In this document: piece by piece, positions 51,312-61,640 of the stretch
Position numbering within the stretch: position 1 is the stretch's first letter
Layout of the letters: each line of letters starts with the position of its first letter
Assembly (NCBI GenBank): GCA_049999805.1
Contig: JBNGIO010006304.1
Location: forward strand, 375,290 to 439,289
Source: Folioceros fuciformis
Taxonomy: Eukaryota > Anthocerotophyta > Anthocerotopsida > Anthocerotales
Direction: 5' to 3'
DNA: 64,000 bases
Made by a program: the position numbers and the translations under genes
The notes under the pieces: generated by a model
What the model was told of the DNA's origin: nothing
The model's database searches: none
The model's input: the letters and a program-made list of their open reading frames with translations, nothing else

Positions 51312-53453
51312 TCACAAAACATGTGGCAGGAGCCCTTGGTTCTGCATTTGGACGAAAAGCTGATTCAGCCTAACATATATACTTTCACTCTCTGGATGCC
51401 TCGTGTCCCCAACCACAAAACTGTGCACCATCCCATCCAAAGTCTGTCCACCAGCTCTGGCCTGCCTCTTTCCATGCCCCGATGTCCAGTCTCCTCGCCT
51501 GCATCTCCTGCGCCTCTTCCCACATCTGGTTCTGGTATATATGTTTAACACCAACACGTATGCTGCAGCATCTTTCTTGTCTAGCTTCACTGCTTCATCG
51601 TAAGCATGGCGCCCCGCCTCTACATTGCTCCACTTTCGACAAGCACCTAAGAGAGTGCGCCAGACTACACCAGTCGGCTGGACAGGCATAGTCTTAACTA
51701 AGCCGAGTGCCTCCTCTAGCCGGCCAGCACGACCAGGAGATCCACCATGCAGGTGTAGAGCTCCACGGTGGGAGTGAGGTTGTACTGTCTGCTCATAGCC
51801 TCGAAGTGCTCCTGGCCCTCGTTCGCCAGACCCGCATGAATACATACCGTTAGTACACTGACGAATGTGATGCTGGCTGGCTGAATGCCATCGGATGCTC
51901 TTGCATTCTGTGAAACAAATCAAGGTCCATTGTGCTGTCTCCTTGATGGCTGTGGCCTGCAATCAAAGCATTCCAGGTGATGACGTCTCGTTCAGCCAAT
52001 GCCTCGCACACCTGCTATGCATCCATCACGCTCCCGCACTTGCCGTACATGCTTATCAGACTGATGGCAACCAGCACATCGGCTTGAAGGCCTCGGTCTT
52101 CAATCTGTCCATGAAGCTGCCTTCCCAGATGCAAAGCTGCCGTGTTTGCAGGAGGCATGCCAACGTCAAGTTGTTGGTTGCAGTGACGCCTTCTTCTTGA
52201 ATTGCACTGTAAAGACGAAGCGCCTCCTGCCCCATACCCTGCTGGGCATACCCTGACATGAGAGCGGTCCATGTCACAAGGTTCTTTTCACCAAGCCCAT
52301 CGAACACAACCGGAGCATCCTCCAAGCTGCCATGTTTGGCATACCCTGCTATCAGAGCTGTCCATGCCACGACATTGTGAGAAAGTCCGTCAAACACTGT
52401 TTTGGCTTCTTCCAAGGTGCCACACTTGACATACATGTTCACCAGGATCCCTCCTACGACCGCATCAGCCTGAAGTCCTCGTTCTCTGATCTCAGATGCC
52501 GGTGAAGCTGTTGCCACTTCTCCAAGGCGGGGGCTCCCACACTTGAGCATGTTTGCAGGAGACATCCGTATGTCACAGCATCGGGTTTAGCAGCACCACC
52601 TCCTTGCACAGCACTGTACAGACGAAGGGCTTCCTGACCCATGCTCTGCTGGGAATATCCTGCTATCAAGGCGGTGCAGGTTACGCCATCCTTTCGATCT
52701 ACACCGTCAAACGCTCTTCGAGCAGCTTCCAAGCTGCCACACTTTGCATACCATGTCCACCCAAGGTGTTAACAGTACACGAAGGAATCAGGTTCCAGCC
52801 CGGTGGCGAGCACATCAGCATGCACCTGCTGCCCGGCTTCCCGATGTCTTTCCCCTTGCACAGGCCTGCAGAGCTGCTACAATTGCAACACATGGCCATC
52901 CGGTTTCACACTCGACCTGCGCATCCGACCATACAGTTGCATCGCCCGCTTATCTTGCCCATGTTTCCCATGAGCAGAGATTATGGAGGACCACATGCAC
53001 GCATCTGGCTCGGCAACTGCAGCAAACACATCCATCGCTTCCTGCAACCTGGCATGAGAAGCATGCACTCGCATGCTATGGTTGCACAAGAACGTGTCCG
53101 ACTGACATCCCTCTTTCCCCGTGAGAGCATGGCGTCCCAGCACAAGGTGCCTTTCAACCCAACAACTTTTCAAGACAGCAGAGAAGAGAGACTGAGAAAC
53201 ACGACAGTCTGTCTGCACCAGGAATGCCAGACCCTCCACCACCTCAGTGAGCTCCCCTTGCTCACTCACAAAACTGCCTCACAGCATCAGCCGTCACACA
53301 CCTTCCGTGTCCTACAGGACCCCAACCCGGCCCCTCGACGCTCTTGAGCCAGCCGCCCGCCTGGCCCTTCCACCACCAGAGCTGCTGGCCCACCCAGACA
53401 TTGTCCTGCAAGACTGCCCCCCTCCGCTGCGTGGTGATTTGCCAATGCTTCAC
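51312..53453 (-). pseudogene. PLS-class PPR protein with E-type tail, frameshifted
   Basis: PPR protein pieces run in order on the minus strand from an ATG at 53453, but in all three frames. PPR repeats include TALIAGYSQQSMGQEALRLY, LVNMYVKCGTLEEAKTVFDG, WTALMSGYAQQGMGQEALRL and VAISLISMYGKCGSVMDA. The C-terminus shows the E-motif region (EEALGLVKTMPVQP, VVWRTLLGACRKWSN, AAAYVLVLNIYTRTR) and then SFVVGDTRHPESESIYVR. Breaks seen are an apparent 4-base insertion near 53268, a frame change near 52880, a stop at about 52770, a one-base deletion near 51728 inside the segment MVDLLGRAGRLEEA, and further shifts near 51570 and 51420. PLS proteins of this kind direct organelle RNA editing. This copy looks dead unless the sequence is error-rich here. 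Confidence 0.85.
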
Positions 53454-53898
53454 AGCTGGAAGCCAAGCCAGCGGAGTCCTCCCAGAGACCCATTTGCCTC
53501 ACCCGGTTCCAGAGGAGCTGCTGCTGCTGCTGCCACGAGATGATGCCCCGTGGCCCTGCATGTACGAAGTGCACCAAGCCAGGCAGCCATGGCTCAGCAG
53601 ATTCACAGGATGAACGTGCGGGATCACCCATCAAGACACCCATCTTGTCCTTCTCCACACTGGACCCAACTCTCGTCCCATCAGAGCTCCTGCGTTGCAA
53701 GACTCCAAGCTGGACACACAAACACAAGCACACAGGGCTTCCCCACATCCTGCAAGCCAGAGAACATGTTGCAAGTGAAGGTGCACGCCTCCATGCTACA
53801 CCAAGGTCAGGAAAGCTTTCAAGACAGCAGCCATTGTGTCCGAGGCAAGTGATGTACATATGTACCGTATGCTGGAAGTCACATCCTACGGAGATCAC
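53454..53898. other. Spacer before the (TACA)n microsatellite
   Basis: No supported gene. Long minus-strand frames here run through the microsatellite and have no domain. Confidence 0.5.
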
Positions 53899-54054
53899 AT
53901 ACATACATACATACATACATACATGGAGTGGATGCATGAGTGGATGAAGAGATGTTTCTAGGCACAGATGTACGTACATGTACATACATACATACATACA
54001 TACATACATACATACATACATACATACNNNNNNNNNNATACATACATACATACA

Positions 54055-54085
<31 letters not shown>

Positions 54086-54086
54086 G
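53899..54086. repeat. (CATA)n / (TACA)n microsatellite with gap
   Basis: A short array at 53899-53924 is followed, after 55 bases of other sequence, by a long array from about 53979 to 54086 that contains a 10-N gap. Array length is uncertain. Confidence 0.9.
54028..54037. other. Assembly gap (10 N)
   Basis: Ten N within the microsatellite, same repeat on both sides. Confidence 0.95.
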
Positions 54087-55446
54087 CAGGTTGAACATCA
54101 CAGGCACGTGTAGGGGACAGACGTTTCTGGACGGCACTCCGGTTGGAGCTTGGGCCTCGTGGGGCCTGTAGAAGCAGACAACTGAAGGACAAAGGAGGGC
54201 GTGGGCCATCGGGTACAGCATGGAACCACGTTCTTTGGCCGGGCCCCTGCCGAGCCAGCCCACGTTCAACTGCAACCACCGCCAGACCTTGGTGTCGGCA
54301 CCGGCTCACAATGATGTCATGCGCTGGACTATCTGCCATACATACATGCACATACATGAAAAAGGGGAATGTGATGCGAGCAGCCCGGCCATGAGCCCTA
54401 TGATGAGTCGTACGTTTGTGTTCGACAGCTGACAGGTGACGGGTGACTGGTGACGGTCAGGGGTGGCTGATTCCTGCCTCCTGCGAAGCCTCTCCCTCCC
54501 ATGCCAAGCACGGCCCTGCTAGCTGTGATGAGCCTGCCTGTGTGAGCTGTGAGACCGGCGAAACCAAACCTATGGCGAAACCCCGGGAGGGCTTTGTGTA
54601 TGTGTTTGTGAGTTGTGTGCGTCTGTGTGTTTTTGTGTTTTTTTTTCTTTTCCCCCTATCAGCAGCATCTCGTAGCCAGCTGCACCGATTGTGGGAATGC
54701 CTCCAGCTGGAACGAGCTTGTCAGCTGGCATTAAAAGTGTAGAAGTGTACAGGAGAAAGCGGTAAAAGTGGGCCGCTGGCGAAACCTCGCTCGTGCCCAG
54801 ACCCGGACGGGGAGTGGAATGAAGAGAGCTCGGTGCCAAAGAAACACTGGGTCGGGACAGGCAAGAGCTCGTCTGGTCCCGTCTCTGCTCTCTGCTNNNN
54901 NNNNNNNNNNNNNNNNNNNNNNNNNNNNNNNNNNNNNNNNNNNNNNNNNNNNNNNNNNNNNNNNNNNNNNNNNNNNNNNNNNNNNNNNNNNNNNNNTCCC
55001 GTCTCTGCTCTCTGCTCTTCTCTTCCCTGCTCGGGTTTTCCGACGGAGGAGGGTGAAGGCGGAAGGGGAAGCAGAGAGGTGCCACGGCCTGCGGACTGCG
55101 CTGTTGCTCTGCCTGGACGCGCAGCGCTGCCGGATCGGCACGCTGCGCATTCCGTCCTGAGGCCAGTGCGGATCGGAGGCCGGAGCGGATCGGGGCCGGC
55201 CATGGTTGTTAGGAGCAAGGGGCAGCAGGCAGGGGAAGGGAGCAGGAGCGGGAGCGGCCCCGGACAGCCCGCCCCGGAGCGCTGTTAATTGCGTTGCGGC
55301 CATTGCCCGGGGGCATGCACAGCCGGAGGTCGCTGCGGGAGCGCAGCACGATCGGGACGATCGGTATGTGGCGGGGGAGCTTTGGCCGAATGGGAGCCTA
55401 GCCGGTGACGGTGCCGGATCTGGAGCTTGAGGAGAGGGGAGGGGAT
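54087..55446. other. Spacer and 5' region of the CID-type gene
   Basis: 1360 bases including a 100-N gap. The last about 450 bases are GC-rich and should hold the promoter and leader of the CID-type gene. No separate gene is supported. Confidence 0.5.
54897..54996. other. Assembly gap (100 N)
   Basis: One hundred N with TCCCGTCTCTGCTCTCTGCT on both sides. Confidence 0.95.
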
Positions 55447-57796
55447 ATGATGGCCGTGGCGGACAATGCGGGCGTGGACAGCATTACTATTGGCCTTATG
55501 AACATGGGCATGGGCATGGGGCTGTCTGGGCCGATGTCGCGCAACTATGCCCCGGATCAGGCCTCGCCTCAAGACCAGCATCTGCAGCAGCAGCAGCAAC
55601 AGCACTTCCAGAAGCAACAGCAGCAGCATCGTCTGCAGCTGCAGCTGCAGCATCATCAGCAGCTGCAACAGCAGCAACAGGCGCTGCACCAGCACCAGCA
55701 ACAGGTGGTGCAGCATCATCAGCAGCAGCAACATCAGCAGCAGCAGCATCAGCTCCACCTTCAGCAGCAGCAGCAGCAGCAGCATTCGCAGCCGAAGCAG
55801 GTGGCATCGCTGGCCAGTCAGAAGCAGCTTCCGCCGCGGGCTAACGGGGTTGTCAATCACGCCAATGACGACTCCGCGGGCTTGGATGCTCACAGCACTG
55901 TCAGCAATGACAGGATGCGAGAGCTGGAAGACCTGCTCACCACTCTCAATCCTTTGGCTAAGGAATTTGTGCCTCCGTCTTCTCAGTCCTCCGATGCCGG
56001 ACCTGCAGCGGTTGCAGCGTCTGCGTCCAAGGGCCATTCGCGCAGGGTACAGCTCCGTCTTATTGCTACTGCCGAGACTCTCAGCTGTGTGTCAAGCTTC
56101 TTTCCCTCGCTTCCTCCATCATCCGGTACTATATATCTCTGTCTGTGCCTGTGAAGAAAAACGGCTATAACCTAGGGAAGAGACGAGTGAACAGTCGCAC
56201 GAGTCGGGCGCAGCGGGAAGATAGCATTAGGAGGACTGTCTACGTCTCGGATATAGATCAACAGGTAGTAGTTTAATGCCGCATTGTGCCGCCTGCCGCA
56301 CAAAACAGAAACCGCTGCTGGTTGCGCAATCTGCATATGCTTTCCTGCTGTATGCTTGCATTTGTACGCTGGCAGGGCAGTAAGCGGATGCTAACATGAC
56401 TTTCTTCGGACGGTTGTGCAGGTGACAGAGGAAAAGCTTGCTGCCTTGTTTGTCACGTGTGGCCAGGTATCATCATTTTGTATGCGTGCATCCCTTAATT
56501 GCCACGGAATTATGTGGGACAAGTTCATCTCATCGTCTTCTCCACACAGGTGGTGGACTGCCGAGTGTGTGGAGATCCAAATTCTGTCCTCCGCTTTGCT
56601 TTTGTTGAATTCACGGATGAAGGCAAGCATCTGTCTAGTGCTGTAAAGCCATTGTGTGATTGTGTGTGTCGTTTCAACCTTTTCACCAAGTCTTTCAGGG
56701 AAGCACTTTCAGCCTCAGTATGCTTCCAATTATGTATTTTGCGCTGACCTCCTTCTTGCGGATGACTGTCAGACGGTGCTCGTGCAGCACTAGGTCTTGC
56801 AGGAACAATGCTGGGCTACTATCCTGTCCGGGTTTTGCCGTCCAAGACGGCTATTGTGCCAGTAAATCCTACATTTCTGCCTCGGGTACGCCTCACGTTC
56901 TTCTGTTCCTGTTTTCCAAGAAGTGTAAAAGGCTAGTAATGTCTGCCATCCCGCCTGCCAGGCTCCTTCACCTTTAGGACTAACTCAATGGATATGTTGT
57001 ATGATGTCAAAGCGGTCTGTGTTCTCTTTTGTCACACACGGAATCATTTTCTTAACTCCAGTGTCATATGTTGTGTCTGCTGGCAGTCAGAAGACGAGAG
57101 GGAGATGTGCGCACGAACCATTTATTGCACGAACATAGACAAGAAGGTCATAAATTCTCTTGTTATCGCAATGCCGTCTGGTTGTAAAGTTGGATTATGA
57201 TGTCTGGTTAGCGTCATGCTGTCTTTGGGGCACTTGCTTCAATTGGGCTCGTGTTTTACAGGTGTCTCAGGCGGACGTGAAGCTCTTCTTCGAGTCCTTG
57301 TGTGGGGAGGTATGACTTAAGTTCTGGGTGAAACTAATCTATGCTTCTCCGGTTGTGGTATTCCACTTCCTTGCAATGTTCTCAGTGCTGTGTTTCCTCT
57401 TTTCGGCGCTCGCTTGAAATTGTACTTCCTTGCTGCTTAAATCTTCAGGTCGCTCGGCTGAGATTATTGGGAGATTTTCATCACTCTACACGTATAGCGT
57501 TTGTGGAATTTGTGATGGTAGGTGTTCGACCTTTGGTCACTTGCAAGTGGCATACGTGCGGTTGGGAACTTAACGGAGTCGTGTTGTTGACAGGCTGAAA
57601 GTGCGATGAATGCACTCAATTGCAGTGGCGCTATTTTGGGGTCTCTCCCGATCAGGTTCAATATGTGTGTCCTTTGCGAGTCTTGCCAGCTCTACGTACG
57701 CACATTCCGTGGCCTTACATCCTAGCCTTGTCTCGCAGGGTTAGCCCATCGAAGACGCCCGTGAGACCCCGCTCACCTCGGCCTCCACCACATTGA
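55447..57796 (+). CDS. CID-type RNA-binding protein (PAM2 motif, two RRMs)
   Basis: Homologue of Arabidopsis CTC-interacting domain proteins CID8-CID13, which bind the MLLE domain of poly(A)-binding protein. Ten exons: 55447-56046, 56157-56264, 56422-56466, 56550-56622, 56773-56885, 57087-57146, 57262-57309, 57449-57517, 57594-57655 and 57739-57796. Exon 1 has a long Gln/His tract, then the PAM2 motif LNPLAKEFVPPS. RRM1 reads RRTVYVSDIDQQ, VDCRVCGDPNSVLRFAFVEF, GARAALGLAGTMLGYYPVRV. RRM2 reads CARTIYCTNIDKK, KLFFESLCGEVARLRLLGDF, STRIAFVEFVMAESAMNALN. The tail is RVSPSKTPVRPRSPRPPPH. Intron 4 starts AAG/GCAAGC, a GC-AG intron, and its use gives DEDGARAAL exactly as in homologues. Splicing within RRM1 at several short exons matches the family. 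Confidence 0.93.
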
Positions 57797-60792
57797 TTCT
57801 GCAGTAGTGGGTGCCAACGCATCATTATTTTCTGCCCATTGGAGTGGTCATCTGGCTGATGCTCTGCACAAGTCTGAAGGACCCGGTCAGACTTTCCTTT
57901 ATCCGACATTGGCACTGACATCAGCCATGTGGCTGTACGGGTCCTGGAATGAACCTGCAGGGGTCTAGGCTCATGATACATAACCTAGCTTAAACCAGTT
58001 ACGGGGTAGCAATATCCCAGCATCTCGTTTTTTTCTATAGCTTCATTGCTAGAATTCAGAAACATTCAATTGACATGAATTCTTCCACAACCAGTTTTCA
58101 CCCTCTATCTCAGCCAAAAACAAGGTTGGATGAGGAGAACCCACAGGCACAAAATTTCCCAGGTTTTGAGTCCTCCTTCACTGTGGGTTGGTCGTAGGAA
58201 GGCTACGTCCAATTCAGTCCAAGCTGGGAAAAAGGGGAGATTTTCCCTGTCAGCCCCAGATACACGGAATGCCGAGCGTGTGTGAAGTCAACCTTGTTTT
58301 CTTTAGGGCCCATGGAATTGTAGGGTCCTCTACTTTCTTCAAGAAACCACTACAGTCCTTGGAAAATGGAGCCGTACTCTGAAGCTCGCTCAGACCCCGT
58401 GTCCACACCTGCAGCTTTTCATCTGCCTCACTTCAGTTGTTTGTGTGTGTAGAAGCACCTGAACAGCTGCCGCTGCGGGCCTCTGCATCAACCGATGCGT
58501 ATGATGAACGGAAGGGGTGATCGTTGGCGCACTGAGTCGATGGCGGTTTGGTGCAGGGAGGAAGACCCGGTTATGGCATAGCACAGCGGCTACTGATGCG
58601 GTGCCTCCTTTCTTTGCGCATGGGAACAACTAAGGTAATAAATAGTACAGACCTAAATATCTCCATGGTATCGATATATCCTATATTCTTCGATTTCAGA
58701 AGTACAAGAAGGGACTAAGCGGTAAACTGGATAGCTAGAGGCTGTGGTTACCTCTACGACAAAAGCGGACAGTGGTGTTGTCCGTTTCTTGCGCTCCAAT
58801 GGTCTCTCCCCTTCCTTGTCCTACGGAAAGCCGAGTGTAGCCGCCCGGACTGTGCCACCTAATAAACCCGCGTGACCCATTTGGCCAATGGTTTTTTATC
58901 AACATCTGCGGACAGACGGGCCTACGGTATGGCATGCCATAATTCGATACCGCAGGATGCGCTGGGTTTTGGCGAAAAATAATTGATTACAATTACGATT
59001 CAATTTTAAAATGTGGGTAATTTTCACCGGGTAAGATGTGCACCCTTCTCATGTAGGATAAGACATCACTAAACTGCACAAATTCCTTGACAGCAATTCC
59101 AATAGGAGACCATAGGTGAAGAGCAAACCAATTTGTGTCACTTCCTCTTTCCACCGCTTTTCTTGCAAACTTGGAAGAAGAATAAGTTTCTTGTATGTTC
59201 CTCTTCACATTGCCCAATTGCACCAAGCTCTTTACATCAATGAAAGGAACAGCTTCACATGGCTTTTATTGTAGCCTTCCAATCCATCTTTTTGGTTCGT
59301 GGATCATGCATGTGCATAAGAAACATCTTCCAATGACTCCTTCTCCTTTTCTAATTCCTTCTCCTCTCCAGTTGCATGTCTATTAAAGATAATGATACAA
59401 AGCTAACGATGCTTACCATAAGATAGAGCTAGCATATGCAAACATAAGCATAAGGTAGCAAGTAATTGCTATGAATGAAATAAAGTTCTATATCTTCAGC
59501 AAAGAGCTGGATTAACTTCAACTATCTTTGTTTATCCTCTACTTAGATAATGCTTAGCTTCCTTTTAGGGTAACAAAGCTCTTTGCAACCATTGAGCTCG
59601 TTCTTTATCTCTTTTCTAGTCCTAGTTAGGAAGAAGATGTCAAATTCTTATTGAAAGTTCTCCATGAAGTCATAGAAGAGCTAAAAATTGAAGAACATGG
59701 ATAGATCCGCTCATTGCCTCAAATATGTGTGAATGGTGTTGTGGTGTGAACAAGTTTTACGTGAATAGGTTTTACCTGAACATCCTTTGAGGATACTCTC
59801 CTTGTCCATGTCCATGCCGAATGACAATCCCTCAAGTCGGGTTTACACTATGGTGGTCATGCCACAGTATTTGGAAACAGAGAGCCGAGATTGGGTGGTG
59901 CCCACAAACCCCTTGTACACTATGCGATCATATCATGATGACATGACAACTTCTCGCACTTGTGAAAGTTGTAAGTAGGTACTGGTCCAAAGGGCCGATA
60001 GCTATAGCTACTCTTTGGGCTGGTAGCTATTGACACGCTCTACTTATGTCAAACCCAAAAACTTGTATGCAATAGCATTTGGACATGTGGCATATTTCAG
60101 AATGTCAATTGATTCACTACGCATGGTATGCTTGGATACCCCATTCACATGTCGTTCGCCATATTACCTCATGTAAAGTATAGCACTGGAAGATCTTTCA
60201 CAAAGTCACACTGTAAACTTAGGTTTGCCTAAGTATGGCAGACATGGATATATTAATGTGTCAACCTCGTAACACAATGTGTCATACGTAAGTGGTGGTT
60301 TTAGTGGTCCTCATTAGTGGTAAGTGAGCGGCTTTTTGCCAGGGAAAAGTTATGCAGGCTCACAAATGAGCACATTTTCACCTAAAACGACCAATTTCTC
60401 ATTGTCGCTGTTCACAATGCCTATTTTTGGGGTGTTTGCCATTAGCAACACCTTGCCATCGATTGCCATGAGCGGGTTGGTAACATGCCTATCTTGCAAA
60501 AAACAAGCTTGATATTTTTATGGCTTCTAGTTTCATAGAGGGCTCTAGCTAGGTTACGAATTCGCTTCACTTGGGCTTGATATCCAAGCATCTCAACTTT
60601 TACTGGTTGTTCTTCTTCATCAATAATTGGAGCCCTATGTCCATTTCTAATACCATGTTGTACTCCATTCAGTTCATACAAGGATAGGGTCTGACCTAAG
60701 TAAGAGTCAGGAGTAGAAGAAACTTATATTACTTGGCACAAATCATTCCCCTGGGAGCGAATCCCATGGCTACAATGACATAGAGGCTTTGT
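57797..60792. other. Gene-poor, mostly AT-rich region
   Basis: No intact gene. Up to 58650 it may hold the 3' UTR of the CID-type gene and spacer. From about 58950 it is AT-rich. Minus-strand frames at 58993-59226 and 60442-60681 have protein-like composition but match nothing I recognise; they may be transposon debris. Confidence 0.5.
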
Positions 60793-61640
60793 GTGGGCCT
60801 TGTGATGTCCTCGGACACAAAATTTTACTCCACAAAGAGCTTCTGGAAGGACTATCAAGAGATTGCAGTCATTGTTGAGAACAAGATCAGTGTCATGCTT
60901 CAAGCGCCGTGGAGATGGTACTCCAGGGTGGCAGTCGAAGCATCAGCAGAGTCCATTGTAATTCTAGGGGTGGCAGTCGAAGCATCAGCAAAGTCCATTG
61001 TTATTCTAGGGGTGGCAGTCGAAGCATCAGCAAAGTCCATTGTTATTCTAGGGGTGGCAGTCGAAGCATCAGCAGAGTCCATTGTTATTCTAGACGTAAG
61101 TTTGCTAGATGTGGCTTTATTACGTGACCTCCCTCGTCGCGATATGTACCTTGGAGAATATCAAAGCCACCAAAGACAATGAGAAGAAATGGATAGATTA
61201 AATGGGGATGTTTCAGAAATACGAAAGGACATGTATATTGCGACACCTTGCTTCACTAACACACATAACAGACCATTTTGGATTGCAAGGGTTGTTGAAG
61301 TGAGGCTGAAGGCGCAAAGGCCATCGTTGTTAGTGCACTGGTTTCGGACAAAGCACACTGATGCATTCAAGGGGAACTATGTCGAGGAATACATTGTGCG
61401 AGGGAGGTTGCCTGACAAGGGAGGGCGTTCCAGGCCGCATAGACGGAAATTTATTTGAATGATACAGCTATCTTGTACTATGGGTTCAACCTAACCACAG
61501 AGAAGCAATTATATGTAGCGGACAAGAATGCCATTACAGACAAACTTAGTGCATTGTGTGGGTGCCTAGAGGCACCAAGCAAGACGGGTTGCGATGATAT
61601 TGAAGATAACAATGATAATGCCATTAGGTAGACGATCTAT
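60793..61640 (+). pseudogene. Degraded coding trace of unknown (possibly transposon) origin
   Basis: Two open stretches: 60793-61182, which carries the 42-bp array, and 61189-61458. The second reads PFWIARVVEVRLKAQRPSLL then VHWFRTKHTDAFKGNYVEEY, a beta-rich segment with the feel of a BAH or chromo-like module. After a stop, another frame continues AILYYGFNLTTEKQLYVADK and then KLSALCGCLEAPSKTG. The frame shift and stops mark it as broken. The family is not recognised. Confidence 0.4.
60927..61094. repeat. Four 42-bp tandem units
   Basis: Units start GGTGGCAGTCGAAGCATCAG and end CATTGTTATTCTAGG. They differ at one or two positions (CAGCAGAG or CAGCAAAG, TGTAATT or TGTTATT). The 42-bp length keeps frame (14 residues, VAVEASAKSIVILG). 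Confidence 0.95.

Noticed and set aside
53287-54357. Minus-strand frame of 356 codons with YVCM repeats
   Set aside because: It only translates the (CATA)n microsatellite and a gap; no domain.
54570-55303. Several frames spanning the 100-N gap
   Set aside because: They include unknown residues and duplicated gap flanks, and do not resemble proteins.
60927-61094. CRISPR-like regular array
   Set aside because: Four contiguous near-identical 42-bp units without unique spacers in a eukaryotic genome; a minisatellite.
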